DNA of 18,589 bases, taken from assembly GCA_030626465.1 (NCBI GenBank), contig DAOUOU010000031.1, forward strand, positions 1 through 18,589. The letters are read 5' to 3'. The stretch comes from Bacteroidales bacterium (lineage in GTDB: Bacteria > Bacteroidota > Bacteroidia > Bacteroidales > UBA10428). The notes beneath the pieces were generated by a model. It was not told the DNA's origin and did no database searches. It worked only from the letters and a program-made list of their open reading frames with translations. A program made the position numbers and the translations under genes. Positions 7,556 to 14,692 of this stretch are shown here, one piece after another. How positions within the stretch are numbered: position 1 is the first letter of the stretch; every line of letters begins with the position of its first letter.

Positions 7556-8125
7556 TTAATTTTTCTTTTTAGTTATTTTCGGCGAAAGAATGATTATCAT
7601 TCTTTTGCCTTCTAATTTTGGCATTTGTTCAAGCTTTCCGTATTCTTCCAGATCCTGTGTCAGCCTGAGTAATAATATTTCTCCATCTTCCTTGTATATA
7701 ATCGTTCGTCCTTTGAAAAATACGTAAGCTTTTACTTTTGCACCGTCCTGAAGGAACTTTTGTGCGTGCCTTAGTTTAAAGTTATAATCGTGCTCATCGG
7801 TATGTGGACCAAAGCGTATTTCTTTTACAACTACTTTGGTTGTTTTAGCTTTTAGTTCTTTCTGCTTCTTTTTCTGTTGATAAAGAAATTTTTGATAATC
7901 TGTTACTTTGCAGACCGGAGGGTCAGCATTTGGAGATATTTCAACTAAATCAAAGTCCATTTCGTCGGCAATTCTTAAAGCTTCTTCAATTGAGTATACA
8001 CCTGGATTTTTGAGATTATCTCCAACCACTCTAACTGTTTTGGCTCGGATTCTATCGTTAATTGCAAACTGAGGTGCCTGCTCTCGACGTCTATATCCAC
8101 CTCTTCTGTAATTTGGTCCTGCTAT
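7556..8125 (-). CDS. infC: Translation initiation factor IF-3, starting at an AUA codon
   Basis: IF-3 keeps the 30S subunit free and proofreads the start codon and initiator tRNA. The conserved N-terminal segment INDRIRAKTVRVVGDN begins before the first GTG (8029), so that GTG cannot be the true start. Reading upstream in frame there is no ATG, GTG or TTG before a TAG stop; the only suitable codon is ATA at 8125-8123. It is preceded, eight bases away, by AGGAGG (8134-8139). This gives 189 residues, normal for the family: basic N-terminal tail 1-20, N-domain from 22, linker rich in Lys near 85-105, then the C-domain (VKEIRFGPHTDEHDYNFKL). A rare start codon fits IF-3's known autogenous control (AUU in E. 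coli). infC starts 31 bases after the thrS stop. Confidence 0.93.
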   Translation of the reverse strand: MAGPNYRRGGYRRREQAPQFAINDRIRAKTVRVVGDNLKNPGVYSIEEALRIADEMDFDLVEISPNADPPVCKVTDYQKFLYQQKKKQKELKAKTTKVVVKEIRFGPHTDEHDYNFKLRHAQKFLQDGAKVKAYVFFKGRTIIYKEDGEILLLRLTQDLEEYGKLEQMPKLEGKRMIIILSPKITKKKN

Positions 8126-8133
8126 AGTTTGGT

Positions 8134-8139
8134 CCTCCT
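8134..8139 (-). promoter_or_regulatory. infC: Strong Shine-Dalgarno sequence before the AUA start of infC
   Basis: AGGAGG on the minus strand stands eight bases before the ATA start codon. The other genes of this block (thrS, rpmI, dapB, lepB) lack such a sequence, as is usual in Bacteroidota, so it stands out and helps fix the infC start. Confidence 0.75.
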
Positions 8140-8156
8140 ATATTAGTTAAGCTTCT

Positions 8157-10100
8157 TTAAATTTCAGCTGTTTGTTTTGAAATTTCTTCCTTAATAAAAT
8201 CGGCGAAATTTTCGAGTTTCATAGCACCTTTATCTCCTTCACCTTGTCTTCGCACAGCAACGGTGCCTTTCGATGTCTCTTTTTCGCCGATGATCAGCAG
8301 ATAGGGGATTCTCTTTAATTCGCTCTCTCTGATCTTTTTACCTATTTTTTCATTCCTTGTGTCAATCAGCGTGCGAATATCGGAATTATTTAGAAAATTT
8401 AAAACTTTTTCAGCATAATCGTGATATTTTTCGCTTAAAGGAAGTACAATTACCTGATCAGGTGATAACCACAGCGGAAATTTTCCAGCAGTATGTTCTA
8501 TAAGAAGAGCAACGAACCGCTCCATGGAGCCGAACGGCGCCCTGTGAATCATTGCCGGACGATGCTTTTTGTCGTCGCTTCCGATATATTCCAGTTCAAA
8601 CCTGTCAGGAAGATTGTAATCGACCTGAATGGTACCTAATTGCCAGCTTCTGCCAAGCGCATCTTTCACCAAAAAGTCCAGTTTTGGTCCATAAAATGCA
8701 GCCTCACCATACTCGATGATTGTTTTTAATCCCTTCTCTTCAGTAGCTTCCAGTATGGCTTTTTCAGCCTTCTCCCAGTTTTCATCCGTACCAATATACT
8801 CCTCATGGTCTTCCTTATCGCGCAGGGATACCTGTGTGGTAAAATCAGCAAAATCAAGGATATTGAAAATAGTAAGGATAATATCAATCACTTTCTTGAA
8901 CTCATCTTTGAGCTGATCAGGTCTGCAGAAAATGTGGGCATCATCCTGGGTAAAACCTCTAACCCTCGTTAAACCATGTAATTCGCCACTTTGTTCATAG
9001 CGATAAACAGTTCCAAATTCGGCCATTCTGATCGGAAGATCTCTGTATGAATGAGGTTTGTTTTTGTAAATTTCGCAATGATGAGGGCAGTTCATCGGTT
9101 TAAGAAGGTATTCTTCTCCTTCCTGTGGTGTATGTATCGGTTTATAAGAATTTTTACCGTATTTTTCATAATGCCCCGATATGATGTAGAGTTCTTTCCT
9201 TCCAATGTGCGGAGTCATTACCATATCATACCCATGTTTTCGCTGTACTTTTTTCAGAAAATCCTCCAATCGTTCACGCAGGGCAGCCCCTTTTGGAAGC
9301 CACAGAGGCAATCCCTGGCCAACAGTTTGAGAAAAAGTAAAGAGTTCCAGCTCCCTGCCAATTTTCCGATGATCCCTTGCTTTGGCCTGCTCAAGCATTT
9401 CAAGATACTTATCAAGCATTTTTTGCTTTGGAAAAGTAATCCCGTAAATACGAATAAGTTGTTTTCTCTTTTCATCGCCTCTCCAGTATGCTCCTGCCAC
9501 ACTAAGTAGTTTTATGGCTTTAATCAGACTTGTATCGGCAAGATGAGGCCCCCGACACAGGTCTGTAAAATTACCCTGCTTGTATATAGAAATAGTGCCA
9601 TCTTCCAGTTCACTAATCAGTTCTGTTTTATACTCATCACCTTTCTTTCTGAATAACTCATCTACTTCTTCCTTACTGATTTCTTTTCTTGTGTAACTAT
9701 CTTTTTGTTGAACAAGCTCTTTCATCTTTGCCTCGATTTCCGGAAGATCAGAATCTGTAATGGTTACGCCATTTCCTGGATCAACATCATAATAGAACCC
9801 ATTCTCGATTGCCGGTCCAATTCCGAATTTTGTACCAGGGTATAATGTTTCAATCGCTTCTGCCATCAGATGCGCTGAAGAGTGCCAGAATGCATGCTTT
9901 CCTTCTTTATCTTCGAATTTGTGCAGTTTGATTTTTGCATCCTGGTCTATAGGCCGTGTTGTATCCCATATTTCATCATTCACATTTACTGATACTACTT
10001 CTTTGGCCAAACTGTGACTTATACTCTTTGCTATCTCTATCCCTGTAATTCCTTGTTGATATTCCCTGGTAGAATTATCGGGAAATGTAATTTTTATCAT
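8157..10100 (-). CDS. thrS: Threonine--tRNA ligase
   Basis: ThrRS charges tRNA-Thr. The 647-residue protein has all the expected domains: an N-terminal TGS domain (1-62), an editing domain with the HSSAH motif (His73, His77) and the LCRGPHL motif (Cys182, His186), a class II catalytic core, and a C-terminal anticodon-binding domain from about 545. The zinc ligands are Cys338 (MNCPHH), His389 (DDAHIF) and His519 (IHRAPFGSMER). Motif 2 is in RMAEFGTVYRYEQSGELHGLTRVRG. It is first in the thrS-infC-rpmI-rplT operon. A Bacteroidota-type promoter (10133-10140) leaves a leader of only about 25-30 bases, so a tRNA-sensing or operator-type leader like that of other phyla is unlikely. Confidence 0.98.
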   Translation of the reverse strand: MIKITFPDNSTREYQQGITGIEIAKSISHSLAKEVVSVNVNDEIWDTTRPIDQDAKIKLHKFEDKEGKHAFWHSSAHLMAEAIETLYPGTKFGIGPAIENGFYYDVDPGNGVTITDSDLPEIEAKMKELVQQKDSYTRKEISKEEVDELFRKKGDEYKTELISELEDGTISIYKQGNFTDLCRGPHLADTSLIKAIKLLSVAGAYWRGDEKRKQLIRIYGITFPKQKMLDKYLEMLEQAKARDHRKIGRELELFTFSQTVGQGLPLWLPKGAALRERLEDFLKKVQRKHGYDMVMTPHIGRKELYIISGHYEKYGKNSYKPIHTPQEGEEYLLKPMNCPHHCEIYKNKPHSYRDLPIRMAEFGTVYRYEQSGELHGLTRVRGFTQDDAHIFCRPDQLKDEFKKVIDIILTIFNILDFADFTTQVSLRDKEDHEEYIGTDENWEKAEKAILEATEEKGLKTIIEYGEAAFYGPKLDFLVKDALGRSWQLGTIQVDYNLPDRFELEYIGSDDKKHRPAMIHRAPFGSMERFVALLIEHTAGKFPLWLSPDQVIVLPLSEKYHDYAEKVLNFLNNSDIRTLIDTRNEKIGKKIRESELKRIPYLLIIGEKETSKGTVAVRRQGEGDKGAMKLENFADFIKEEISKQTAEI

Positions 10101-10132
10101 TAGTTTTATTTTTTATAACTAAAACGGGCTAG

Positions 10133-10140
10133 CAAAGATA
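10133..10140 (-). promoter_or_regulatory. Promoter -7 element of the thrS operon
   Basis: On the minus strand TATCTTTG matches the Bacteroidota primary-sigma -7 consensus TAnnTTTG exactly. It lies 33 bases before the thrS ATG. No convincing TTG/TTTG -33 box is found at the usual distance, so the upstream half is weak. Confidence 0.65.
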
Positions 10141-10210
10141 TAAATTCTCCAGATAGAATAAGACATTCTGCAACAGAGCGTGAATGTCTGCAAGCTATTT
10201 TTTTATACCT

Positions 10211-12391
10211 ATGAGACACCTTTTAAAGAGTATTATCTGTTTCTGTTGTATCCCTTTTTTCTTTGTGACAACCGGTTATTCTTCGAACGAAATAACTTTA
10301 GAGCAGATTTACAAGCAGTACTTATTTTTCCCAAGGACTATCGGGAAATTAAGATCGATGAATGATGGAGAACATTATACTGTCCTGGAGAGTTCACGCG
10401 AAATAGTCAGATACGAGTACAAAACAGGTGAGGTTCAGGATACTATTTTCTCAACTGACAGGATTGAACCGGAAGAAATCTCAAGCCTTACAGATTACAG
10501 GTTTAACGAGGATGAGACTGTCCTTCTGATTACTACTGAACAAAATTCAATATACAGACATTCCTTTTCATCTGATTACTATGTCTATTTGCTCAATGAA
10601 GGACGATTGATCCCGGTTTTTACCAGGGGAGAACAACAATTGGCTGCCATATCACCCGATGGTAAAAAAGTATCTTTTATTTATGAAAACAATCTATATA
10701 TCAAGGATCTCAAATCGAGTAATATATCGGCCATAACCACCGATGGAGCCGTTAATTCCATAATTAATGGTATGCCTGATTGGGTATATGAGGAGGAATT
10801 TGCTCTTAAAACAGGGTACTACTGGTCGCCCGACAGCAGGAAAATAGCTTATTACAGATTTGATGAGAGTAAGGTTATGGAATTCAATATGACACTATAT
10901 GAAGGCCTCTATCCTGAATGGTACAGGTACAAATACCCAAAGGCAGGAGAAAATAACGCACTGGTAGATATTTATGTTTATGATCTTACGACAGGTACTG
11001 CGAAAATAATGGAAACAGGGCAGGATACAGACAGATATATTCCCCGTATTAAATGGTTACCCAATTCAAATGAGATCTGTCTCATTGAGCTAAACAGACT
11101 GCAAAATGAAGCTAAAATAAGGATAGCTGATGTTTTTTCGGGAAAGTCTCGTGTTTTCTATACTGAGACAAATGAAAAATATATATCGGAATACATGGAT
11201 GATTTTGTGACGTTTTTTGACAAAGGACAAAAGGCGTTGATAATGAGTGAGAAAGACGGATACAAGCATTTGTACCAATACAGAGTGGATGGGACTATGA
11301 TCAACCAGGTAACCAAAGGGAGATGGGCAGTTGATAAGTTATACGGATTTGATGAAAGCAATGGAATTGTTTATTTTTCATCTACGGAAGTATCTCCCCT
11401 TGAAAGGCATGTTTATTCTGTTCAACTCAACGGCGATAAAAAAGTAAGAATTACGGAAAAGAGAGGCATGAATATTTTACAATTCAGTTCTGGGTTCAAT
11501 TATTATATTCTTACCCACTCCGATGCAAATAGCCCTTTTGAATATTCATTGCATGGCAAGGATGATGAACTTATTCGTATACTGGAAGATAATTCGGAAT
11601 TGAAGGATTTGATGAAAATAAATGACTTTGTAAAGAAAGAGTTTTTTTCATTCCAACCGGAGCATGGCATATTCTTAAACGGATATCAGATTGTACCTCC
11701 GGATTTTAACAAGAGACGAAAATACCCGGTGCTGGTATATGTTTATGGTGGCCCTGAATCACAATTAGTTCTTGATAAATGGGATTACATGATGGCCTGG
11801 TTTCAACTGCTTGCCCGGAAGGGATATATAATTGTTTGTGTTGACAACAGGGGGACTGACGGCAGGGGTGAGGATTTCAGTAAATCTACTTACATGCAAT
11901 TGGGAAAACTTGAAACTGAAGATCAGATTGCACTGGCAGAATATCTGGCTAATCAGTCTTTTGTGGATAAGAAGCGTATTGGCATATTTGGGTGGAGTTA
12001 TGGTGGAACCATGAGTCTTTTATGCCTTCTAAAGGGAAATCACATATTTAAAATGGGAATTGCCGTTGCTCCGGTCACAAATTGGCGGTATTACGATACA
12101 ATCTATACAGAACGTTTCATGCGTACACCACAGGAAAATCCTGAAGGCTATGATGAAAATTCACCTGTTCAATTTGTGAAGAATCTGGAAGGAAATTTAT
12201 TGCTTATTCATGGCATGGCTGATGATAATGTGCACTTCCAGAATTCAATAATGATTGTTAACAAGCTTATTGAATCAGATAAGCAGTTCGATGTACAGTT
12301 TTATCCGAATAAAAACCATGGAATTTATGGTGGCAATACAACCTATCACCTGTATAAACGTATGACTGATTATATCATAAATGCCTTATAG
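10211..12391 (+). CDS. Dipeptidyl peptidase IV-like S9 serine peptidase, exported
   Basis: Cleaves N-terminal dipeptides, typically after Pro or Ala, in the periplasm. I prefer the ATG at 10211 (726 residues) because it gives a clean Sec signal peptide (MRHLLKSIICFCCIPFFFVTTG); an ATG at 10184 would add nine residues. The N-terminal part is the DPP IV beta-propeller and contains DWVYEEEF near 190-197, whose Glu pair binds the substrate amino terminus in DPP IV. The C-terminal alpha/beta-hydrolase has the YVYGGP oxyanion segment, nucleophile Ser596 in GWSYGGTMS, the acid in ADDNVHFQN and His703 in KNHGIYG, so the triad is complete. It is divergent from thrS. The likely role is peptide use from external protein. 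Confidence 0.93.
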   Translation: MRHLLKSIICFCCIPFFFVTTGYSSNEITLEQIYKQYLFFPRTIGKLRSMNDGEHYTVLESSREIVRYEYKTGEVQDTIFSTDRIEPEEISSLTDYRFNEDETVLLITTEQNSIYRHSFSSDYYVYLLNEGRLIPVFTRGEQQLAAISPDGKKVSFIYENNLYIKDLKSSNISAITTDGAVNSIINGMPDWVYEEEFALKTGYYWSPDSRKIAYYRFDESKVMEFNMTLYEGLYPEWYRYKYPKAGENNALVDIYVYDLTTGTAKIMETGQDTDRYIPRIKWLPNSNEICLIELNRLQNEAKIRIADVFSGKSRVFYTETNEKYISEYMDDFVTFFDKGQKALIMSEKDGYKHLYQYRVDGTMINQVTKGRWAVDKLYGFDESNGIVYFSSTEVSPLERHVYSVQLNGDKKVRITEKRGMNILQFSSGFNYYILTHSDANSPFEYSLHGKDDELIRILEDNSELKDLMKINDFVKKEFFSFQPEHGIFLNGYQIVPPDFNKRRKYPVLVYVYGGPESQLVLDKWDYMMAWFQLLARKGYIIVCVDNRGTDGRGEDFSKSTYMQLGKLETEDQIALAEYLANQSFVDKKRIGIFGWSYGGTMSLLCLLKGNHIFKMGIAVAPVTNWRYYDTIYTERFMRTPQENPEGYDENSPVQFVKNLEGNLLLIHGMADDNVHFQNSIMIVNKLIESDKQFDVQFYPNKNHGIYGGNTTYHLYKRMTDYIINAL

Positions 12392-12480
12392 TTCTTTATG
12401 ACAGTCAATAATTTACATCTGATAAGTGTTTTTTGGCACAATAGTTGAAAAATAGATAAGTATACAAAAAGAATATAGCC

Positions 12481-13188
12481 ATGAAAAGGATATTTATACT
12501 ACTTGGTATTCTGACAGTTTTTTTAATTGGCTGTGAAGTTCGTCCTTATGCCGACTTTATTGTCGATTACCGGTTTGTACAACCAAACGAAATGGTAAGA
12601 TTTACAAACCTGTCCGACAGGGCCACTTCTTATCATTGGGATTTTGGAGATGGTACCATCACAAGCATACCCAGTCCAACCCATGTATATACCAGTGAAG
12701 GAATATATACGGTAACACTTACAGCCTTCTCAAGAGACGGCAACAGAGATGTGGCGACAATGACCATTGAGGTTTATTATACCGAACTGGAGGTAACCGT
12801 TGCCAAATGGAATTCGAGAGAAGTCATCGAATATATTGTACCGGATGCGAGTGTCAGGTTGTATCCGACACTTGCCGATTGGGATTTTGAAACAAATATG
12901 GTTGTTGAAGGCTATACAAATAGCAATGGTGTGGTTACTTTTATCGGTCTGAGGGCACAGCGCTATTATGTTGATGTCTGGCATGATTTCTACGATAATT
13001 ATGCCCTTCGTGACTGGGATCCTTCTTATATAACGACTCATCAACTTGTCCCTTATCAATTTAATACCTTTCTGGCCTGGGCAGATTATTATCCGCCTGC
13101 TTATAAGAGGGGCAGAGAAAATAAAACCGTGTCTGCCAAAATAAATCAGCAGAGACGTACGTTATTAGAAATTGACGTATCTAATTAA
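12481..13188 (+). CDS. PKD-domain lipoprotein of unknown function
   Basis: A 235-residue protein with a lipoprotein signal (ILTVFLIGC, lipidated Cys18), so it is membrane-anchored and exposed to the periplasm or cell surface. Residues about 22-100 are a PKD domain, with the hallmark WDFGDGT (53-59) and YTVTLTA (76-82). Residues 104-200 look like a second beta-sandwich of the carboxypeptidase-regulatory or Cna-B type (VRLYPTLADW, TNSNGVVTFIGLRAQRYYVDV). Such domains bind partners or ligands; no enzyme motif is seen. It lies 89 bases after the peptidase gene, and the only terminator is behind it, so the two may be cotranscribed. Domain calls are fairly secure; the function is unknown. Confidence 0.82.
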   Translation: MKRIFILLGILTVFLIGCEVRPYADFIVDYRFVQPNEMVRFTNLSDRATSYHWDFGDGTITSIPSPTHVYTSEGIYTVTLTAFSRDGNRDVATMTIEVYYTELEVTVAKWNSREVIEYIVPDASVRLYPTLADWDFETNMVVEGYTNSNGVVTFIGLRAQRYYVDVWHDFYDNYALRDWDPSYITTHQLVPYQFNTFLAWADYYPPAYKRGRENKTVSAKINQQRRTLLEIDVSN

Positions 13189-13220
13189 TCTGGGGTATCA
13201 AAAGTATACGTCGTTCTCAA

Positions 13221-13260
13221 AAGTCGGATGGTTACTGAGTCATCCGGCTTTTTTATTTTT
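13221..13260 (+). terminator. Rho-independent terminator
   Basis: AAGTCGGATG and CATCCGGCTT (13221-13230 and 13241-13250) pair as a 10-bp stem with one G-U pair and a 10-base loop, followed by TTTTATTTTT. It ends the transcript of the lipoprotein gene, 32 bases after the stop. Confidence 0.88.
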
Positions 13261-13264
13261 ATAG

Positions 13265-13296
13265 TTGTCTATCTCGCAGGATAATTTATATCTTTG
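13265..13296 (+). promoter_or_regulatory. Bacteroidota-type promoter of the tRNA-Leu genes
   Basis: TTG at 13265-13267 and TATCTTTG at 13289-13296 match the -33 (TTG) and -7 (TAnnTTTG) boxes, 21 bases apart, which is the expected spacing. Transcription should start near 13303 and run into the repeat-rich leader and the tRNAs. It begins right after the preceding terminator. Confidence 0.7.
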
Positions 13297-13313
13297 CACA
13301 CCCGTAAAATGCT

Positions 13314-13352
13314 TGAGAGTTGAGAAGTTGAGAAGTTGAGAAGTTGAGGAGT
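13314..13352. repeat. Tandem octamer repeat (TGAGAAGT), first cluster
   Basis: A 7-base TGAGAGT is followed by three exact TGAGAAGT units and one TGAGGAGT. A looser copy (TGATGAAT) follows, then a stretch with ATCGATGAA-like repeats. It lies in the presumed leader of the tRNA transcript and codes for nothing recognisable. Confidence 0.85.
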
Positions 13353-13412
13353 TGATGAATCGATGAACTGGTGAATCGATTAAATGAAGTTTCTGATGAA
13401 ATGTTTAGGAGT

Positions 13413-13467
13413 TGAGGAGTTGAGAAGTTGAGAAGTTGAGAGTTGAGAAGTTGACAAGTTGAGAAAT
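13413..13467. repeat. Tandem octamer repeat (TGAGAAGT), second cluster
   Basis: Seven units: TGAGGAGT, TGAGAAGT twice, a 7-base TGAGAGT, TGAGAAGT, TGACAAGT, TGAGAAAT. The unit is the same as in the cluster 60 bases upstream. The degenerate edge units point to slippage and decay. Confidence 0.85.
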
Positions 13468-13513
13468 TTAGAGTTTAGAATACCTAATAACTTTAAACTT
13501 GAGACAATAATTT

Positions 13514-13597
13514 GCCCAGATGGCGAAATTGGTAGACGCGCTAGTTTCAGAGACTAGTAACCGCAAGGTTGTGCAGGTTCGATTCCTGTTCTGGGCA
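13514..13597 (+). tRNA. tRNA-Leu (CAG)
   Basis: The acceptor stem GCCCAGA/TCTGGGC is perfect, with discriminator A at 13597. The anticodon arm is CTAGT-TTCAGAG-ACTAG, so the anticodon is CAG, reading CUG. A long variable arm is present, as in class II tRNAs, and the T arm is CAGG-TTCGATT-CCTG. CCA is not encoded. Length 84. Confidence 0.95.
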
Positions 13598-13604
13598 CAA
13601 AGAC

Positions 13605-13692
13605 AGAGTGAGAGTGGGAGTGAGAGCGAGTTTTATGTGAACAGATTCCTTAAATAAAGTATCACACTCACTCTCATTCTCACACTCACTCT
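13605..13692 (+). repeat. Long inverted repeat between the two tRNA-Leu genes
   Basis: The left arm at 13605-13630 is built of GTGAGAG-like units, and the right arm at 13662-13692 is its approximate reverse complement. They pair over about 26 bases with few mismatches, around a 31-base loop. In the tRNA transcript this would be a long RNA stem, a possible RNase III or RNase E processing site. A third copy of the left-arm type lies at 13790-13820, after the second tRNA. Confidence 0.7.
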
Positions 13693-13698
13693 AAATTA

Positions 13699-13783
13699 GC
13701 CCAGGTGGTGAAATTGGTAGACACGCTAGCTTGAGGGGCTAGTATCCGTTTAGGATGTGCAGGTTCAAGTCCTGTCCTGGGCA
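13699..13783 (+). tRNA. tRNA-Leu (GAG)
   Basis: The acceptor stem GCCCAGG/CCTGGGC is perfect, with discriminator A at 13783. The anticodon arm is CTAGC-TTGAGGG-GCTAG, so the anticodon is GAG, reading CUC and CUU. It has a long variable arm, and the T arm is CAGG-TTCAAGT-CCTG. CCA is not encoded. Length 85. Confidence 0.95.
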
Positions 13784-13863
13784 CGAGAACAGAGTGAGAG
13801 CGAGTGTGAGTGTGAGAGTAGAGTGAACAGATGCCTTAATCTGAATTCTTTTACTCTTAATAA

Positions 13864-13979
13864 GCTCTGGTGGCGGAACTGGAAAACGCACATAGTTAAG
13901 GGCCATATGTCTTTTAGGAAGTTCTGGTTCAAGCTTTGCCCGCCGAAGCTTTTAGCGAAGGCGGGTCCTGTCCTGGGCA
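13864..13979 (+). pseudogene. Broken, chimeric tRNA-Leu with a 32-base insert
   Basis: A tRNA-Leu-like sequence starts GCTCTGGTGGCGGAACTGG. Its anticodon arm contains TTAAGG, suggesting an ancestral UAA anticodon, but only ACATA/TATGT can pair, leaving an 11-base loop. After GGTTCAAG in the T loop there is a 32-base insert (13934-13965). Then the sequence continues TCCTGTCCTGGGCAC, identical to the 3' end of the neighbouring tRNA-Leu(GAG). Without the insert the length is 84, exactly that of a leucine tRNA. The acceptor stem GCTCTGG/CCTGGGC has a T-T mismatch and a G-U pair, and the T stem is also mismatched. It is most likely nonfunctional and a chimera of two leucine tRNAs. Confidence 0.75.
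13934..13965. repeat. Short GC-rich palindromic insert in the tRNA-like gene
   Basis: The insert has 6-bp arms CCCGCC (13939-13944) and GGCGGG (13960-13965) around GAAGCTTTTAGCGAA. It is far more GC-rich than its surroundings and interrupts the T loop cleanly. It looks like a small interspersed palindromic repeat. Confidence 0.65.
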
Positions 13980-14029
13980 CATATCGAAGCCTTCAACTGC
14001 GGTGGAACGCCGACAGCTGAAAGGCATTG

Positions 14030-14692
14030 CTATGCCTCAGTAATATATTTTAAAAACCGTTGTCCATACGGGGTAACAAAATGCCGCAAATTTTCAGCGC
14101 CACGTCCTTTCATCATAACTTTTAAACTTGTTAAATTAGTCAAGCGCATATCATTCAATTGGTTTATTAGCTCCTCAATTCTATTCTCCGGCATATCTGG
14201 CAAACGATTTCTAAGTGTTTTTTTCGGCGAACCCGTCATATTTGGGTTTGGATCTGGTTCTTTGGATAAAGCATGGATTATTTTCAAATGGTCAAGTTGT
14301 AATTTCTCAAAAGAACGCAAAAATCTTAGCTGCTCATCATATTGCTCACCAGGAAATTCAATAGCATCAATAAGAAATTTGCGATAAATGCGCCTTTTTT
14401 CATCAATCCTTTCTTCTGCAGCTCTTTTTAATGTCTGCTCTAGCAGGTCTTCGAAATCTTCAGTTTTAACATATTCCTCGGATACTTTAGATTTAAACTC
14501 TTTCAGATCTTCAACAAGCCCTTCAAGAACTTCACGAATGCGAGTGAACTTACGGCCCGCTGAAATTCCACTAAGAACATTACTTACTGGCCCCCCAATC
14601 CAAGGGATAACACTACCCACAAAGGCCGCCATATCTAAAGCCGTTTCTGTTCGTGTCGAAGCTGGGATTAGATCATTTTTGTTTTTTCCCAT
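14030..14692 (-). CDS. Helical protein of unknown function, weakly Abi-alpha/DUF4393-like
   Basis: I do not recognise this 220-residue protein with certainty. Residues 21-45 are a Gly- and Ala-rich hydrophobic stretch (AAFVGSVIPWIGGPVSNVLSG), a possible membrane-inserting segment. Residues 50-155 are strongly helical and charged, including TLKRAAEERIDEKRRIYRKFLIDAI. The C-terminal end, LTNLTSLKVMMKGRGAENLRHFVTPYGQRFLKYI, resembles the closing strand pair of a winged-helix domain. The layout recalls Abi-alpha/DUF4393-type abortive-infection proteins, but this is a weak impression. It points toward the tRNA array and diverges from the XRE gene, with about 375 bases between them. It is the first gene after the tRNA-Leu array, in the accessory region. 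Confidence 0.6.
   Translation of the reverse strand: MGKNKNDLIPASTRTETALDMAAFVGSVIPWIGGPVSNVLSGISAGRKFTRIREVLEGLVEDLKEFKSKVSEEYVKTEDFEDLLEQTLKRAAEERIDEKRRIYRKFLIDAIEFPGEQYDEQLRFLRSFEKLQLDHLKIIHALSKEPDPNPNMTGSPKKTLRNRLPDMPENRIEELINQLNDMRLTNLTSLKVMMKGRGAENLRHFVTPYGQRFLKYITEA

Noticed and set aside
9051..9509. 152-codon plus-strand frame inside thrS
   Set aside because: It is antisense to the conserved catalytic core of ThrRS and shows no recognisable protein features.
10101..10183. tRNA-Thr-like operator or T-box leader for thrS
   Set aside because: The promoter motif lies about 33 bases before the start codon, leaving too short a leader, and no T-box or tRNA-like fold is visible.
13314..13467. 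CRISPR-like array
   Set aside because: The units are contiguous 8-base tandem repeats without unique spacers, and no cas gene is nearby.
13934..13965. A tRNA intron in the third tRNA-Leu
   Set aside because: Bacterial tRNA introns are self-splicing and hundreds of bases long; this insert is 32 bases, and the flanking tRNA does not fold properly even without it.
13757..14020. An 87-codon plus-strand reading frame and an antisense one at 13765-13980
   Set aside because: They run through tRNA-Leu(GAG), the GTGAGAG repeats and the broken tRNA; the translation is just the repeat and tRNA sequence.
14022..14037. Hairpin AGGCAT/ATGCCT at the end of the minus-strand gene as a terminator
   Set aside because: The stem is only six base pairs, overlaps the stop codon, and no U-run follows.
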